DNA from: Pseudomonas sp. Q11
GTDB taxonomy: Bacteria > Pseudomonadota > Gammaproteobacteria > Pseudomonadales > Pseudomonadaceae
NCBI RefSeq assembly: GCF_024494355.1
Contig: NZ_JAKNQY010000005.1
Location: 199,997-263,996 of the forward strand
DNA: 64,000 nt
Reading direction: 5' to 3'
Notes under the pieces: model-generated
Told to the model about the DNA's origin: nothing
What the model saw: only the letters and a program-made list of their open reading frames with translations
The model's database searches: none
Position numbers and translations under genes: made by a program
Shown: in pieces, positions 54,740 to 63,964 of the stretch
Layout of the letters: every line of letters starts with the position of its first letter
Numbering within the stretch: the first letter of the stretch is position 1

Positions 54740-56410
54740 ATGACAACAATAATATCCCCCGACTCGCGCTGGACGCGGCGGCGTTGCGAAAAGCAGCGGC
54801 GTCTCGAGCTGGTGAAGGGGCTTGCCGACGGTGTGGTGTTGCCCACCGACAAGATCGTTGCGGCGCTGGAGGCGTTGATCCTGCCGGGTGATCGCGTGGT
54901 GCTGGAGGGCAATAACCAGAAACAGGCGGACTTTCTGTCGCGCTCCCTGGCCAAAGTCGACCCGGCGAAGCTGCACGACCTGCACATGATCATGCCCAGC
55001 GTCGGCCGCTCCGAACACCTGGACCTGTTCGAGCGCGGCATTGCCCGCAAACTCGATTTTTCCTTCGCCGGCACCCAGAGCCTGCGCATCAGCCAACTGC
55101 TGGAAGACGGCCTGCTGGAAGTCGGTGCGATTCACACCTACATCGAACTTTATGCCCGGCTGGTGGTGGACCTGATTCCCAACGTGGTGCTCTCGGCCGG
55201 TTTCATGGCCGACCGTGCCGGCAATATCTACACCGGCCCCAGTACCGAAGACACGCCGGCGCTGATTGAGCCGGCGGCCTTCAGCGATGGCATCGTTATC
55301 GTCCAGGTCAACCAGTTGGTGGACGATGTCAGCGACCTGCCACGGGTTGATATCCCGGCGTCCTGGGTCGATTTCGTGGTGGTGGCCGACAAGCCGTTCT
55401 ACATCGAACCGCTGTTCACCCGCGACCCGCGCCACATAAAGCCGGTGCATGTGTTGATGGCGATGATGGCGATCCGCGGGATCTACGAGAAACACAACGT
55501 CCAGTCCCTCAATCACGGCATCGGCTTCAACACCGCCGCTATCGAGCTGATCCTGCCGACCTACGGCGAGTCCCTTGGCTTGAAGGGCAAGATCTGCCGT
55601 AACTGGACCCTCAACCCCCATCCAACCCTGATCCCGGCCATCGAAAGCGGCTGGGTCGAAAGCGTGCATTGCTTTGGCACCGAGCTGGGAATGGAAAACT
55701 ACATCGCCGCGCGGCCGGACGTGTTCTTCACCGGTCATGACGGCTCGCTGCGCTCCAACCGCATGGTCTGCCAACTGGCCGGACAATACGCGGTGGACCT
55801 GTTCATCGGTGCCACTTTGCAGGTGGACGGCGACGGACACTCCTCGACGGTGACGCGTGGCCGATTGGCCGGTTTCGGCGGTGCGCCGAATATGGGCCAC
55901 GACCCGCGCGGTCGCCGTCACGGCACGCCGGCCTGGCTCGACATGCGCCACGGCGATGGCGAGGCGCCGTTGCTTGAGCGGGGCAAGAAACTGGTGGTGC
56001 AGATGGTCGAGACCTTCCAGGAGGGCGGTAAACCCACCTTCGTCGAAACCCTCGACGCGGTGGAGGTGGCGAAAAAAGCCGGCATGCCCCTGGCACCGAT
56101 CATGATCTACGGCGACGACGTCACCCACTTGCTCACCGAAGAAGGCATCGCCTACCTGTACAAGGCCCGTTCGTTGGAAGAGCGCCAGGCAATGATTGCC
56201 GCCGTGGCCGGGGTCACTGCCATCGGTTTGCGCCATAACCCGAAAGACACTGCCCGTATGCGCCGCGAAGGCTTGGTTGCCCTGCCTGAAGACCTCGGCA
56301 TTCGCCGCACCGACGCCACCCGCGAGTTGCTCGCCGCCAAGAGCGTGGCCGATCTGGTGGAGTGGTCCGGTGGTCTCTACAACCCGCCCGCCAAGTTCAG
56401 GAGTTGGTAA
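54740..56410 (+). CDS. mdcA: Malonate decarboxylase alpha subunit (acetyl-ACP:malonate ACP transferase)
   Basis: A 556-residue CoA-transferase-like subunit that exchanges acetyl for malonyl on the acyl carrier subunit. It begins TTIISPDSRWTRRRCEKQRR and has GDRVVLEGNNQKQADFLSRS, VVLSAGFMADRAGNIYTGP and FCGTELGMEN-like VHCFGTELGMENYIA. ATG 54740 follows GGAG. First gene of a tight nine-gene operon. Confidence 0.96.
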   Translation: MTTIISPDSRWTRRRCEKQRRLELVKGLADGVVLPTDKIVAALEALILPGDRVVLEGNNQKQADFLSRSLAKVDPAKLHDLHMIMPSVGRSEHLDLFERGIARKLDFSFAGTQSLRISQLLEDGLLEVGAIHTYIELYARLVVDLIPNVVLSAGFMADRAGNIYTGPSTEDTPALIEPAAFSDGIVIVQVNQLVDDVSDLPRVDIPASWVDFVVVADKPFYIEPLFTRDPRHIKPVHVLMAMMAIRGIYEKHNVQSLNHGIGFNTAAIELILPTYGESLGLKGKICRNWTLNPHPTLIPAIESGWVESVHCFGTELGMENYIAARPDVFFTGHDGSLRSNRMVCQLAGQYAVDLFIGATLQVDGDGHSSTVTRGRLAGFGGAPNMGHDPRGRRHGTPAWLDMRHGDGEAPLLERGKKLVVQMVETFQEGGKPTFVETLDAVEVAKKAGMPLAPIMIYGDDVTHLLTEEGIAYLYKARSLEERQAMIAAVAGVTAIGLRHNPKDTARMRREGLVALPEDLGIRRTDATRELLAAKSVADLVEWSGGLYNPPAKFRSW

Positions 56411-57286
56411 ATGCACGCCTTCAACCTGCAACCTGAAAGTTTGTCTCTGGCCGAACGTCTGGCCGACATGGCGGTGGACGCGCTGATCGACGAAGCCGAT
56501 CTGTCACCCAAACCGGCCCTGGTAGATCGGCGTGGCAATGGCGCTCACTCCGATTTGCACTTGGGTCTGATGCACGCTTCGGCGTTGTCGCTGTGGCCGG
56601 CATTCAAGGAAATGGCCGACGCCGCCCTCGAATGTGGCGAGATCGGCCTGCCGTTGCGCGAAGCCCTTGGGCGGATCGGCCGTGACGGGGAAGCGGCAAT
56701 GCTCGCTACCACCGACGGTGTGAACACCCACCGTGGCGCGATCTGGGCTTTGGGTCTGTTGGTGGCTGCAGCCGCGCTAGACCCTGAATCCAGCGCCCCC
56801 GGCGCCGTTGCTTTAAGAGCCGCACGCCTGGCCTTGCTGGAAGATCGCTACGCCCCCAAACCTTTCAGCCATGGTGCTCAAGTGGCCCAACGCTACGGTG
56901 TGCGCGGCGCCCGGGAAGAGGCACAGCTGGCATTCCCGGCCGTCACCGGCCTGGGCCTGCCACAACTCAAGCGCAGTCGCGCGGCGGGGGCGGGCGAACA
57001 GAACGCCCGGCTCGATGCCTTGCTGGCGATCATGACGACGTTGGCCGACACCTGCGTGCTCTACCGCGCCGGCGAACCGGGTTTGCAGGCCATGCAGTAC
57101 GGCGCCAAAGCAGTGCTCGACGCGGGCGGCAGCGCCAGCCTGGGCGGTCGTCGCCAGTTGCATGCGCTGGATCAACAATTGATTGCCATGAACGCCTCGC
57201 CCGGCGGCGCTGCCGACTTGCTCGCCGCCTGCCTGTTCCTCGACCGTATCGAGCGCGGCGATGGCCTCTTCCCAGGAGTGTGCTGA
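56411..57286 (+). CDS. mdcB: Triphosphoribosyl-dephospho-CoA synthase MdcB
   Basis: A 291-residue CitG-family enzyme making the prosthetic-group precursor 2'-(5''-triphosphoribosyl)-3'-dephospho-CoA from ATP and dephospho-CoA. It shows [21 protein letters not shown] and [16 protein letters not shown]. Starts immediately after the mdcA stop. Confidence 0.95.
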   Translation: MHAFNLQPESLSLAERLADMAVDALIDEADLSPKPALVDRRGNGAHSDLHLGLMHASALSLWPAFKEMADAALECGEIGLPLREALGRIGRDGEAAMLATTDGVNTHRGAIWALGLLVAAAALDPESSAPGAVALRAARLALLEDRYAPKPFSHGAQVAQRYGVRGAREEAQLAFPAVTGLGLPQLKRSRAAGAGEQNARLDALLAIMTTLADTCVLYRAGEPGLQAMQYGAKAVLDAGGSASLGGRRQLHALDQQLIAMNASPGGAADLLAACLFLDRIERGDGLFPGVC

Positions 57287-57585
57287 TGCAAACCTTATCC
57301 TTTGAATTTCCCGCCGGGCAGCCGCCACGGGGTCGGGCGCTGGTGGGCTGCGTCGGCTCGGGCGACCTGGAAGTGCTGATCGAACCGGGCCTGGCGGGCA
57401 AGTTGACCATTCAGGTGCAGACCTCGGTCAACGGCAGTGAGCAACGCTGGCAGCATCTGTTCGCCCGCATGTTCGATGGCCAGATGCCGCCGGCCCTGTC
57501 TATCGACATCCACGATTTCGGCGCCACCCCCGGCGTGGTGCGTTTGCGCCTGGAACAAGGCTTCGAGGAGATCGGTCATGACTGA
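57286..57585 (+). CDS. mdcC: Malonate decarboxylase acyl carrier subunit (delta)
   Basis: A 99-residue acyl carrier protein bearing the phosphoribosyl-dephospho-CoA group on a serine, probably in the VGCVGSGDLEVLIEP segment. Start [11 protein letters not shown] overlaps the mdcB stop (TGATG). Confidence 0.94.
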   Translation: MQTLSFEFPAGQPPRGRALVGCVGSGDLEVLIEPGLAGKLTIQVQTSVNGSEQRWQHLFARMFDGQMPPALSIDIHDFGATPGVVRLRLEQGFEEIGHD

Positions 57586-58429
57586 CAGCGCAGCGCTGCT
57601 CAACAAACACAGCTTCGTCGAGCTGGGTGCCCGGCAACGGGCCAAAACCCTGCTGGATGATGGTTCGTTCCGCGAACTGCTCGACCCCTTCCAGCGAATC
57701 ATGTCGCCCTGGCTGCTGCGCCAGGGCGTGGTGCCGCAAAGCGACGACGGTGTGGTGATCGCCAAGGGCTTTCTTGATGGCCTGCCGGTGGTGATCGCAG
57801 CCATCGAAGGCGCATTCCAGGGTGGCAGCCTTGGCGAAGTCGGCGGGGCGAAGATCGCCGGCGCGCTGGAGCTGGCCGCCGAGGACAACCGCAAAGGCAT
57901 TCCGACCCGCGCCGTGTTGCTGCTGGAAACCGGAGGCGTGCGTTTGCAGGAAGCCAACCTGGGGCTGGCGGCGATTGCCGAGATTCATTCGGCGATTGTC
58001 GACTTGCGCCAGTACCAGCCCGTCATCGGTGTGGTGGCCGGCAGCGTCGGTTGTTTTGGCGGCATGTCCATCGCCGCCGGGCTGTGCAGCTATCTGCTGG
58101 TGACCCAGGAAGCGCGGCTGGGCCTGAACGGTCCGCAAGTGATCGAGCAGGAAGCCGGGATCGACGAATACGATTCCCGTGATCGGCCGTTCATCTGGAG
58201 CCTGACCGGTGGTGAGCAACGCTTCGCCACCGGGTTGGTGGACCGCTATGTGGCCGATGACGTGATGCAGATCCGCGAGCAAGTCAGCCAGTTATTGCAC
58301 TTGGGCGTACCCGCCCAGCACCGCAGCGCTCAGGCCGAGGTGTTCCTGCAACGTTTGGCCCGACTGGACACTGAAGTGCAAATCGAACCGGCCGCGGTTC
58401 GCCAGTTGTATCAGGGAGAACGCCCATGA
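57578..58429 (+). CDS. mdcD: Malonate decarboxylase beta subunit
   Basis: A 283-residue carboxyltransferase-like (crotonase-fold) subunit that, with MdcE, decarboxylates malonyl-ACP. It has FVELGARQRAKTLLDDGSFR and GVVAGSVGCFGGMSIAAGL. I start at MTDSAALLN (57578), overlapping mdcC by 8 nt; a longer frame runs through mdcC. Confidence 0.95.
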   Translation: MTDSAALLNKHSFVELGARQRAKTLLDDGSFRELLDPFQRIMSPWLLRQGVVPQSDDGVVIAKGFLDGLPVVIAAIEGAFQGGSLGEVGGAKIAGALELAAEDNRKGIPTRAVLLLETGGVRLQEANLGLAAIAEIHSAIVDLRQYQPVIGVVAGSVGCFGGMSIAAGLCSYLLVTQEARLGLNGPQVIEQEAGIDEYDSRDRPFIWSLTGGEQRFATGLVDRYVADDVMQIREQVSQLLHLGVPAQHRSAQAEVFLQRLARLDTEVQIEPAAVRQLYQGERP

Positions 58430-59229
58430 ATTCGTATTCGTTGAGAGGCTTGCGCTGGTTCGCGGCGCTGAGCGGCGGCGCCATGCCGTTGGCAGGACTG
58501 CCCGCTTCGCTGAAAGTGGCCGACGTCACACTGGGCGAGCAAAACGTGCGGCTGTTGGCGGTCGTGGCCGATCCCGATAGCCGTTTCCCTCGGGCCCGCA
58601 ACGGCGAAGTCGGTTTGCTGGAAGGCTGGGGTTTGGCCAAGGCCGTGGATGACGCCATTGACGCCGACCGTGATGCGTCCAGCAAGCGCGCGCTGATCGC
58701 CATCGTCGATGTGCCGAGCCAGGCCTACGGTCGTCGCGAAGAAGCCCTCGGCATTCATCAGGCCTTGGCCGGTGCGGCGGACAGTTATGCCCGAGCGCGG
58801 CTGGCCGGGCATCCGGTGATTGGTTTGCTGGTGGGCAAGGCCATGTCCGGGGCATTTCTGGCCCACGGTTATCAGGCCAACCGGTTGATCGCCTTGCGCG
58901 ACCCTGGCGTGATGGTCCACGCCATGGGCAAGGCCTCGGCGGCGCGGGTGACCCTGCGCAGTGTCGAAGAGCTTGAAGCCCTGGCCGCCAGCGTGCCGCC
59001 GATGGCCTATGACATCGACAGCTTCGCCAGCCTCGGTTTGCTCTGGGAAGCCCTGTCGGTGGAGCAGATCGAACAGCCAAACGCGGCGGATCTGGCGCGG
59101 GTCAGGGATTGCCTGCAACAGGCGATCAACGAAGTGGCAGGTGCGCCTCGGGACCTGAGCAGCCGTCTCGGAGCAACGCATCGTGCGGCCTCCAGCACTG
59201 TTCGCCAATTGTTGAGAGCGCAGTGGTGA
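58426..59229 (+). CDS. mdcE: Malonate decarboxylase gamma subunit
   Basis: A 267-residue partner of MdcD with the same fold: RALIAIVDVPSQAYGRREE, GLLVGKAMSGAFLAHGYQAN and a conserved HAMGKASAARVT. Overlaps mdcD by 4 nt (ATGA). Confidence 0.95.
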   Translation: MNSYSLRGLRWFAALSGGAMPLAGLPASLKVADVTLGEQNVRLLAVVADPDSRFPRARNGEVGLLEGWGLAKAVDDAIDADRDASSKRALIAIVDVPSQAYGRREEALGIHQALAGAADSYARARLAGHPVIGLLVGKAMSGAFLAHGYQANRLIALRDPGVMVHAMGKASAARVTLRSVEELEALAASVPPMAYDIDSFASLGLLWEALSVEQIEQPNAADLARVRDCLQQAINEVAGAPRDLSSRLGATHRAASSTVRQLLRAQW

Positions 59230-59846
59230 GCACGTTCCTGGCCCACGACCTGCTGTGGGGAATGACTCCACAGCTGCTGCCTGCGGAGGCGCCGGCGTGG
59301 GTCATTGAGTCCCTCTGCCTTGGACAACCGGTGGTGGTGCGGCGGGCGATGAGCGCGCCGGGACACATTGCCGTGGGTGTGCGCGGAGCCTCACGGGAAC
59401 AGCGTTACGCCACGTCGATGCCGGTGGCGGCGATCCAGCGCCGGGTGCGCCCGGAGGATCTTTGCCATGTCGCATTGCGCCGTGACCTGCCGGCGTTGCA
59501 GGCGCTCGCTCAATTACGGTCGATGCTGGATGCCAGCGGCTGGATCTGGGGCGTCAGCGGCAGCGCCGGATTTGAACTGGCCAGTGGCATCGACGCGCTG
59601 CATGCGCGCAGTGACCTGGATTTGATCCTGCGTACACCGCATCCGCTGGATCGTATTCAGGCCAGGGATTTGTTGGCGCAACTGGACGGTTCGACATGCG
59701 CTGTGGACATGCAACTGCAAACCCCATTCGGCGCGGTCGCTCTGCGCGAGTGGGCCGGCTCGGCGCGGCGGGTGTTGCTCAAGGATAATCTTCAGGCGCG
59801 TCTGGTGACCGATCCGTGGCAAGCGGCGCTGGAGCAAGTGGCGTGA
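59226..59846 (+). CDS. mdcG: Phosphoribosyl-dephospho-CoA transferase MdcG
   Basis: A 206-residue nucleotidyltransferase that attaches the prosthetic group to MdcC. It shows WGVSGSAGFELASG and the metal-binding ARSDLDLILR. I use the GTG at 59226, which overlaps the mdcE stop as GTGA; there is no suitable ATG, and MSTFLAHDLLWG then matches the family start. Confidence 0.92.
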   Translation: MSTFLAHDLLWGMTPQLLPAEAPAWVIESLCLGQPVVVRRAMSAPGHIAVGVRGASREQRYATSMPVAAIQRRVRPEDLCHVALRRDLPALQALAQLRSMLDASGWIWGVSGSAGFELASGIDALHARSDLDLILRTPHPLDRIQARDLLAQLDGSTCAVDMQLQTPFGAVALREWAGSARRVLLKDNLQARLVTDPWQAALEQVA

Positions 59847-60763
59847 GCAGCCTTTTGGTATTCCCCGGCCAGGGTGCGCAGCGAGCGGGCATGCTCCAGG
59901 GCGTGTCGCCGCAACTGCTGGAACTGGCCGGTGAAGTGCTGGGCGAAAACGTACGACAGCTGGACAGCACCGAGGCGTTGCAATCGACCCGGGCCGTGCA
60001 ACTGTGTCTGTTGATTGCTGGTGTGGCAGCGGCCAGGCAATTGTTGGAGCAGGCACCTGCGCCGGATTACGTCGCGGGCCTGTCTATCGGCGCGTACCCG
60101 GCGGCGGTGGTGGCCGGTGCGCTGGAGTTCGATGATGCCTTGCGGCTGGTCAGCCTGCGGGGCGAACTGATGCAGCAAGCGTATCCGCGAGGCTACGGCA
60201 TGACGGCGATCATCGGCCTTGATCTGGCGACAGTGGAGGTGTTGCTCGCGCAGGTACACAGCGCCATGACGCCGGTTTACCTGGCCAACATCAATGCCGA
60301 TAACCAGGTGGTCATTGCTGGCAGTGACGAGGCCATGGGCGGCGTCGCCGAGAGGGCACGCAGCCAGGGCGCCGCGAAAGCGTGTCGGCTGGCGGTGAGC
60401 GTACCGTCCCACTGCCCGTTGCTGGAGGTCCCGGCCCGGACACTGGCCCAGGCGTTTGCCGACGTGCCGTTGAAAGCGCCCACGTTGGGTTATCTGAGCG
60501 GCAGTCGTGCCCGGCCCGTGGTGAATACCGACGCCTTGCGCGAGGACCTGGCCTTCAACATGTGCCGCGTGGTGGATTGGCGCGGCACCGTGCAAAGCGC
60601 CTACGAGCGAGGCGTGCGATTACAGATCGAACTGCCACCGGGTGCGGTTTTGACGGGACTGGCGCGTCGGGTGTTCGAGCAGGGCACCGTCATTGCTTTC
60701 GACGGTGCGCGTCTGGACACCTTGCAGACGCTGCTCAGAGAGGAGGGACGCCGCCGACCCTAA
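59843..60763 (+). CDS. mdcH: Malonyl-CoA:ACP transacylase MdcH (epsilon)
   Basis: A 306-residue FabD-like acyltransferase that loads malonyl onto MdcC to start the cycle. LLVFPGQGAQRAGML, the nucleophile elbow GLSIGAYPAAVVAG and SVPSHCPLLEVPA are present. GTG start overlaps the mdcG stop (GTGA). Confidence 0.94.
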   Translation: MSSLLVFPGQGAQRAGMLQGVSPQLLELAGEVLGENVRQLDSTEALQSTRAVQLCLLIAGVAAARQLLEQAPAPDYVAGLSIGAYPAAVVAGALEFDDALRLVSLRGELMQQAYPRGYGMTAIIGLDLATVEVLLAQVHSAMTPVYLANINADNQVVIAGSDEAMGGVAERARSQGAAKACRLAVSVPSHCPLLEVPARTLAQAFADVPLKAPTLGYLSGSRARPVVNTDALREDLAFNMCRVVDWRGTVQSAYERGVRLQIELPPGAVLTGLARRVFEQGTVIAFDGARLDTLQTLLREEGRRRP

Positions 60764-60830
60764 ACCACCGACTCAAGCTGGCGAAGCACAAAAACAACAA
60801 CTTCGACGATGCACTTTGAGGACTACAACA

Positions 60831-61223
60831 ATGATTATTTACGGTGTGGCGTTTCTGGCCTTTTGTACCCTGGCGGGTATTTTCATCGGTGAGCTGCTGG
60901 GCAAACTGATCGGCGTGCCGGCCAACGTCGGCGGTGTCGGCATTGCGATGCTGCTGTTGATCGGCCTGGGCAGTTACCTGAGCAAACGCGGGCTGTTCAA
61001 GGGCAAGTCCGAAGCCGGCGTGGAATTCTGGAGTGCGATCTACATTCCTATCGTGGTCGCGATGGCGGCCCAGCAAAACGTCTATGGCGCGCTCAAGGGC
61101 GGGCCAATGGCGATTCTGGCCGGGACCCTGGCGGTGGTGATTGCCTTTGCGATGGTTCCGGTGCTGGTGCGCATCGGCAACAAAGGTCCTGAAAGCGATG
61201 TTTCCGCCAAGACGGTCGGGTGA
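60831..61223 (+). CDS. madL: Malonate transporter subunit MadL
   Basis: A 130-residue membrane protein with four hydrophobic segments, MIIYGVAFLAFCTLAGIF at the start and GVPANVGGVGIAMLLLIGLG. With MadM it imports malonate, probably with sodium. Lies 67 nt after mdcH. Confidence 0.93.
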   Translation: MIIYGVAFLAFCTLAGIFIGELLGKLIGVPANVGGVGIAMLLLIGLGSYLSKRGLFKGKSEAGVEFWSAIYIPIVVAMAAQQNVYGALKGGPMAILAGTLAVVIAFAMVPVLVRIGNKGPESDVSAKTVG

Positions 61224-61228
61224 TTGCC

Positions 61229-61993
61229 ATGTACGAATCAATGATGAAAGTGATCACCGGCTACGGTCTGCTCAGTGGCTTTGCGATTGTCGGCATCACC
61301 ATGTGGGTGTCGTACTGGATCAGCGACACGTTCACCAAGGGCCGCCTGCACGGTTCGGCCATCGCGATTCTCCTGGGGTTGGTGTTGTCGTACATCGGCG
61401 GTGCGATGACCGGCGGGCAGAAGGGCGTGGTAGACATTCCGCTGCTCTCGGGCATCGGCCTGCTGGGCGGCGCCATGCTGCGGGACTTCGCCATTGTCGC
61501 CACGGCGTTCGGCGTGAGTGTCGATGAGCTCAAGCGCGCCGGTTTCGTCGGGGTGCTGGCGTTGTTCGTCGGGGTGGCCACCTCGTTCATCGCCGGTGTC
61601 GGAGTGGCGATGGCCTTCGGTTACACCGACGCGGTGAGCCTGACCACCATCGGCGCCGGAGCGGTGACCTACATCGTCGGGCCGGTCACTGGCGCGGCGA
61701 TTGGTGCCAGTTCCGAGGTGATGGCGCTGTCCATCGCCGCAGGTTTGATCAAGGCGATCCTGGTGATGGTGGCGACGCCGTTCGTGGCACCTTTGATTGG
61801 CCTTAACAATCCGCGCAGTGCGGTAATTTTTGGCGGGTTGATGGGCACTTCCAGCGGCGTGGCCGGCGGCCTGGCGGCCACCGATCCGAAACTGGTGCCG
61901 TATGGTTGCCTGACAGCGGCGTTCTACACGGCACTCGGGTGCTTGCTCGGGCCTTCGCTGTTGTATCTGATCATGCGGGGGTTGCTGGGCTAA
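61229..61993 (+). CDS. madM: Malonate transporter subunit MadM
   Basis: A 254-residue membrane protein, starting MYESMMKVITGYGLL, with several TM segments and GGLMGTSSGVAGGLAATDP near the end. Five nt after madL. Last gene of the malonate operon. Confidence 0.94.
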   Translation: MYESMMKVITGYGLLSGFAIVGITMWVSYWISDTFTKGRLHGSAIAILLGLVLSYIGGAMTGGQKGVVDIPLLSGIGLLGGAMLRDFAIVATAFGVSVDELKRAGFVGVLALFVGVATSFIAGVGVAMAFGYTDAVSLTTIGAGAVTYIVGPVTGAAIGASSEVMALSIAAGLIKAILVMVATPFVAPLIGLNNPRSAVIFGGLMGTSSGVAGGLAATDPKLVPYGCLTAAFYTALGCLLGPSLLYLIMRGLLG

Positions 61994-62025
61994 GGCTTTG
62001 AATTTTCGCTGAGCTGGCTGTCCTC

Positions 62026-62089
62026 ATCGCGAGCAGGCTCGCTCCCACAGTCGACCGCGTGTCCCTGTGGGAGCGAGCCTGCTCGCGAT
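62026..62089. repeat. REPIN
   Basis: CGCGAGCAGGCTCGCTCCCA and inverse GTGGGAGCGAGCCTGCTCGC with only about 16 bp between, separating convergent madM and mdcR. Confidence 0.85.
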
Positions 62090-62104
62090 GAGGGCGACTC
62101 GGTC

Positions 62105-63019
62105 TCAAGCCTGGCGATTGGCATACATCCGGCACTCAGCCAGCAACGCCAGCAAATTCGGGTCGCGCTCCTTGGCCTTCAGGAATACCACGCCGATGTG
62201 CTGCTGCAGCCGATACTTTTCCTGCAACGGGATCAGTTTCACCCGGTTTTCATACACCGCCGCAATCCGTCCTGGCAGTAACGCATAACCGACCCCGGAA
62301 CTGACCATGCTCAGCAGGGTGAAGATATCGTTGACCTGCATCGCCACCTTCGGCTCGAACCCCGCCTGCTTGAACACTCGATTACCATCCTGATGGGTGG
62401 CGAAGCCCTGGGTGAGGGTGATGAAGGTTTCGTTACACACGTCGGCCAGGTCCACTTCACTGCGTTGGGCAAAGGTGGAATCGGCTGGCGTGGCGAGAAA
62501 AATGTCGTCTGAGAACAGCTCGATATGCTCGCAATCCGGATCGTTCACGCTGTCGTCCAGGGAGATCAGGATGGCGTCCACCTCCATGTTCTTGAGCTTG
62601 TACAGCAGGTCGATGTTCGAGCCCAGGATCAGGTCGATGTTCAGTTCGCTGCGGCGGATCTTCAGGCCCATGATCAACTGTGGCACGGTCTTGACCGTCA
62701 GTGAATACAGCGAGCCGAGCTTGAACCGCTCCGCAGAAAACCCGGCGGCTTCACGGGTCAGGCGCACGCTTTCGACCACGTCCTGAATCAGCTTCTGGGT
62801 GCGTTCTTCCAGAACGTAAGCGCTTTCCAGGGGCGTGAGGTTGCGGCCCTCGTGCTTGAACAACGGGCAACGCAAGGCGCTTTCCAACGAGTGAATGGCC
62901 CGGTGTACGCTAACGTTGCTGGTCTGCAACTCGGCCGCCGCCCGCGCAAGATTGCCGGTGCGCATGAACGCCAGGAACACCTCGAGTTTTTTCAGGGTCA
63001 ATTCTTCGTCGATCAGCAT
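62105..63019 (-). CDS. mdcR: LysR-type malonate regulator MdcR
   Basis: A 304-residue LysR-type regulator. Helix-turn-helix at about 15-45 (GNLARAAAELQTSNVSVHRA), then a ligand-binding domain presumably sensing malonate. In other bacteria MdcR activates the mdc operon. It stands at the far end of the cluster in opposite orientation, and may act at the palindrome 54643-54657. I start at MLIDEELTLKK. Confidence 0.92.
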   Translation of the reverse strand: MLIDEELTLKKLEVFLAFMRTGNLARAAAELQTSNVSVHRAIHSLESALRCPLFKHEGRNLTPLESAYVLEERTQKLIQDVVESVRLTREAAGFSAERFKLGSLYSLTVKTVPQLIMGLKIRRSELNIDLILGSNIDLLYKLKNMEVDAILISLDDSVNDPDCEHIELFSDDIFLATPADSTFAQRSEVDLADVCNETFITLTQGFATHQDGNRVFKQAGFEPKVAMQVNDIFTLLSMVSSGVGYALLPGRIAAVYENRVKLIPLQEKYRLQQHIGVVFLKAKERDPNLLALLAECRMYANRQA

Positions 63020-63079
63020 GGGGTGGACTCTTATTCGTATCACCCGATTGTGCCCCAATCAGTAGGGGGATGTTGATCT

Positions 63080-63165
63080 GTAGGAGCAAAGCTTGCTCGC
63101 GATGCAGGCGACTCGGCTCCTGGGAAACCGCGTTATCTCCATCGCGGGCAAGCCTTGCTCCCACA
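63080..63165. repeat. REPIN
   Basis: GTAGGAGCAAAGCTTGCTCG and inverse CGGGCAAGCCTTGCTCCCAC, in the divergent gap between mdcR and the hemolysin III gene. Confidence 0.8.
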
Positions 63166-63239
63166 GAGAGCTAAACATTGCACTTTGTAGCGCCAAGCCT
63201 GAGCCTTGGCGTCTGTTTTGGAATGTGAGGTGGGACTGG

Positions 63240-63857
63240 ATGTATCACGGAGAGCGACTCAACGCCTGGACCCACCTGGTCGGGGCGGTGGCGGCTTTTA
63301 TCGGGGCGGTGTGGTTGCTGGTCATTGCCGGGATGACGGGCGATGTGTGGAAGATCGTCAGCGTGGCCATCTACGGTTTCACCTTGCTGGTGCTGTACAG
63401 CGCGTCGACGGTTTACCACAGCGTGCGCGGGCGCAAAAAAGAAATCATGCAGAAGGTCGATCACTTTTCGATCTATCTGCTGATTGCCGGCAGCTATACG
63501 CCGTTCTGCCTGGTCACCCTGCGCGGGCCATGGGGTTGGACCTTGTTCGGGATTGTCTGGGGGCTGGCGCTGATCGGGATCTTGCAGGAGATCAAGCCGC
63601 GCTCCGAAGCGCGAATCCTGTCGATCGTGATCTACGCCGTGATGGGCTGGATCGTGCTGGTGGCGGTCAAACCGTTATTGGCGGCCCTGGGTAGCACCGG
63701 ATTTGCCTGGCTGGCCTCGGGCGGCGTCTTGTACACCGTCGGCATTGTCTTTTTCGCGCTGGACCATCGGTTGCGGCACGCCCATGGCATCTGGCATCTG
63801 TTCGTGATTGCCGGCAGTTTGCTGCATTTTGTGGCGATCTTGTTCTACGTACTCTGA
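63240..63857 (+). CDS. Hemolysin III family protein (TrhA/YqfA-like)
   Basis: A 205-residue seven-TM protein of the PAQR-related hemolysin III family: GERLNAWTHLVGAVAAFIGA, SASTVYHSV, KVDHFSIYLLIAGSYTPF and HGIWHLFVIAGSLLHF carry the conserved His residues of the possible metal site. In E. coli TrhA affects membrane energetics. Start MYHGERLN, preceded by GAGGTGGG. Confidence 0.92.
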   Translation: MYHGERLNAWTHLVGAVAAFIGAVWLLVIAGMTGDVWKIVSVAIYGFTLLVLYSASTVYHSVRGRKKEIMQKVDHFSIYLLIAGSYTPFCLVTLRGPWGWTLFGIVWGLALIGILQEIKPRSEARILSIVIYAVMGWIVLVAVKPLLAALGSTGFAWLASGGVLYTVGIVFFALDHRLRHAHGIWHLFVIAGSLLHFVAILFYVL

Positions 63858-63881
63858 ACCCATGAACACCGTAGCTCTACT

Positions 63882-63964
63882 GTGGGAGCGGGCTTGCTCG
63901 CGAAAGCGGTGGGTCAGTCAACATTGATGTCACTGACAGATTGCATTCGCGAGCAAGCCCGCTT
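63882..63964. repeat. REPIN at the right edge
   Basis: GTGGGAGCGGGCTTGCTCGCG and inverse CGCGAGCAAGCCCGC; the last bases before the window end carry no gene that I can see. Confidence 0.75.

Noticed and set aside
57437..58429. Longer start for mdcD inside mdcC
   Set aside because: The extra residues are an out-of-frame reading of mdcC; MTDSAALLN at 57578 matches the family and the 8-nt overlap pattern.
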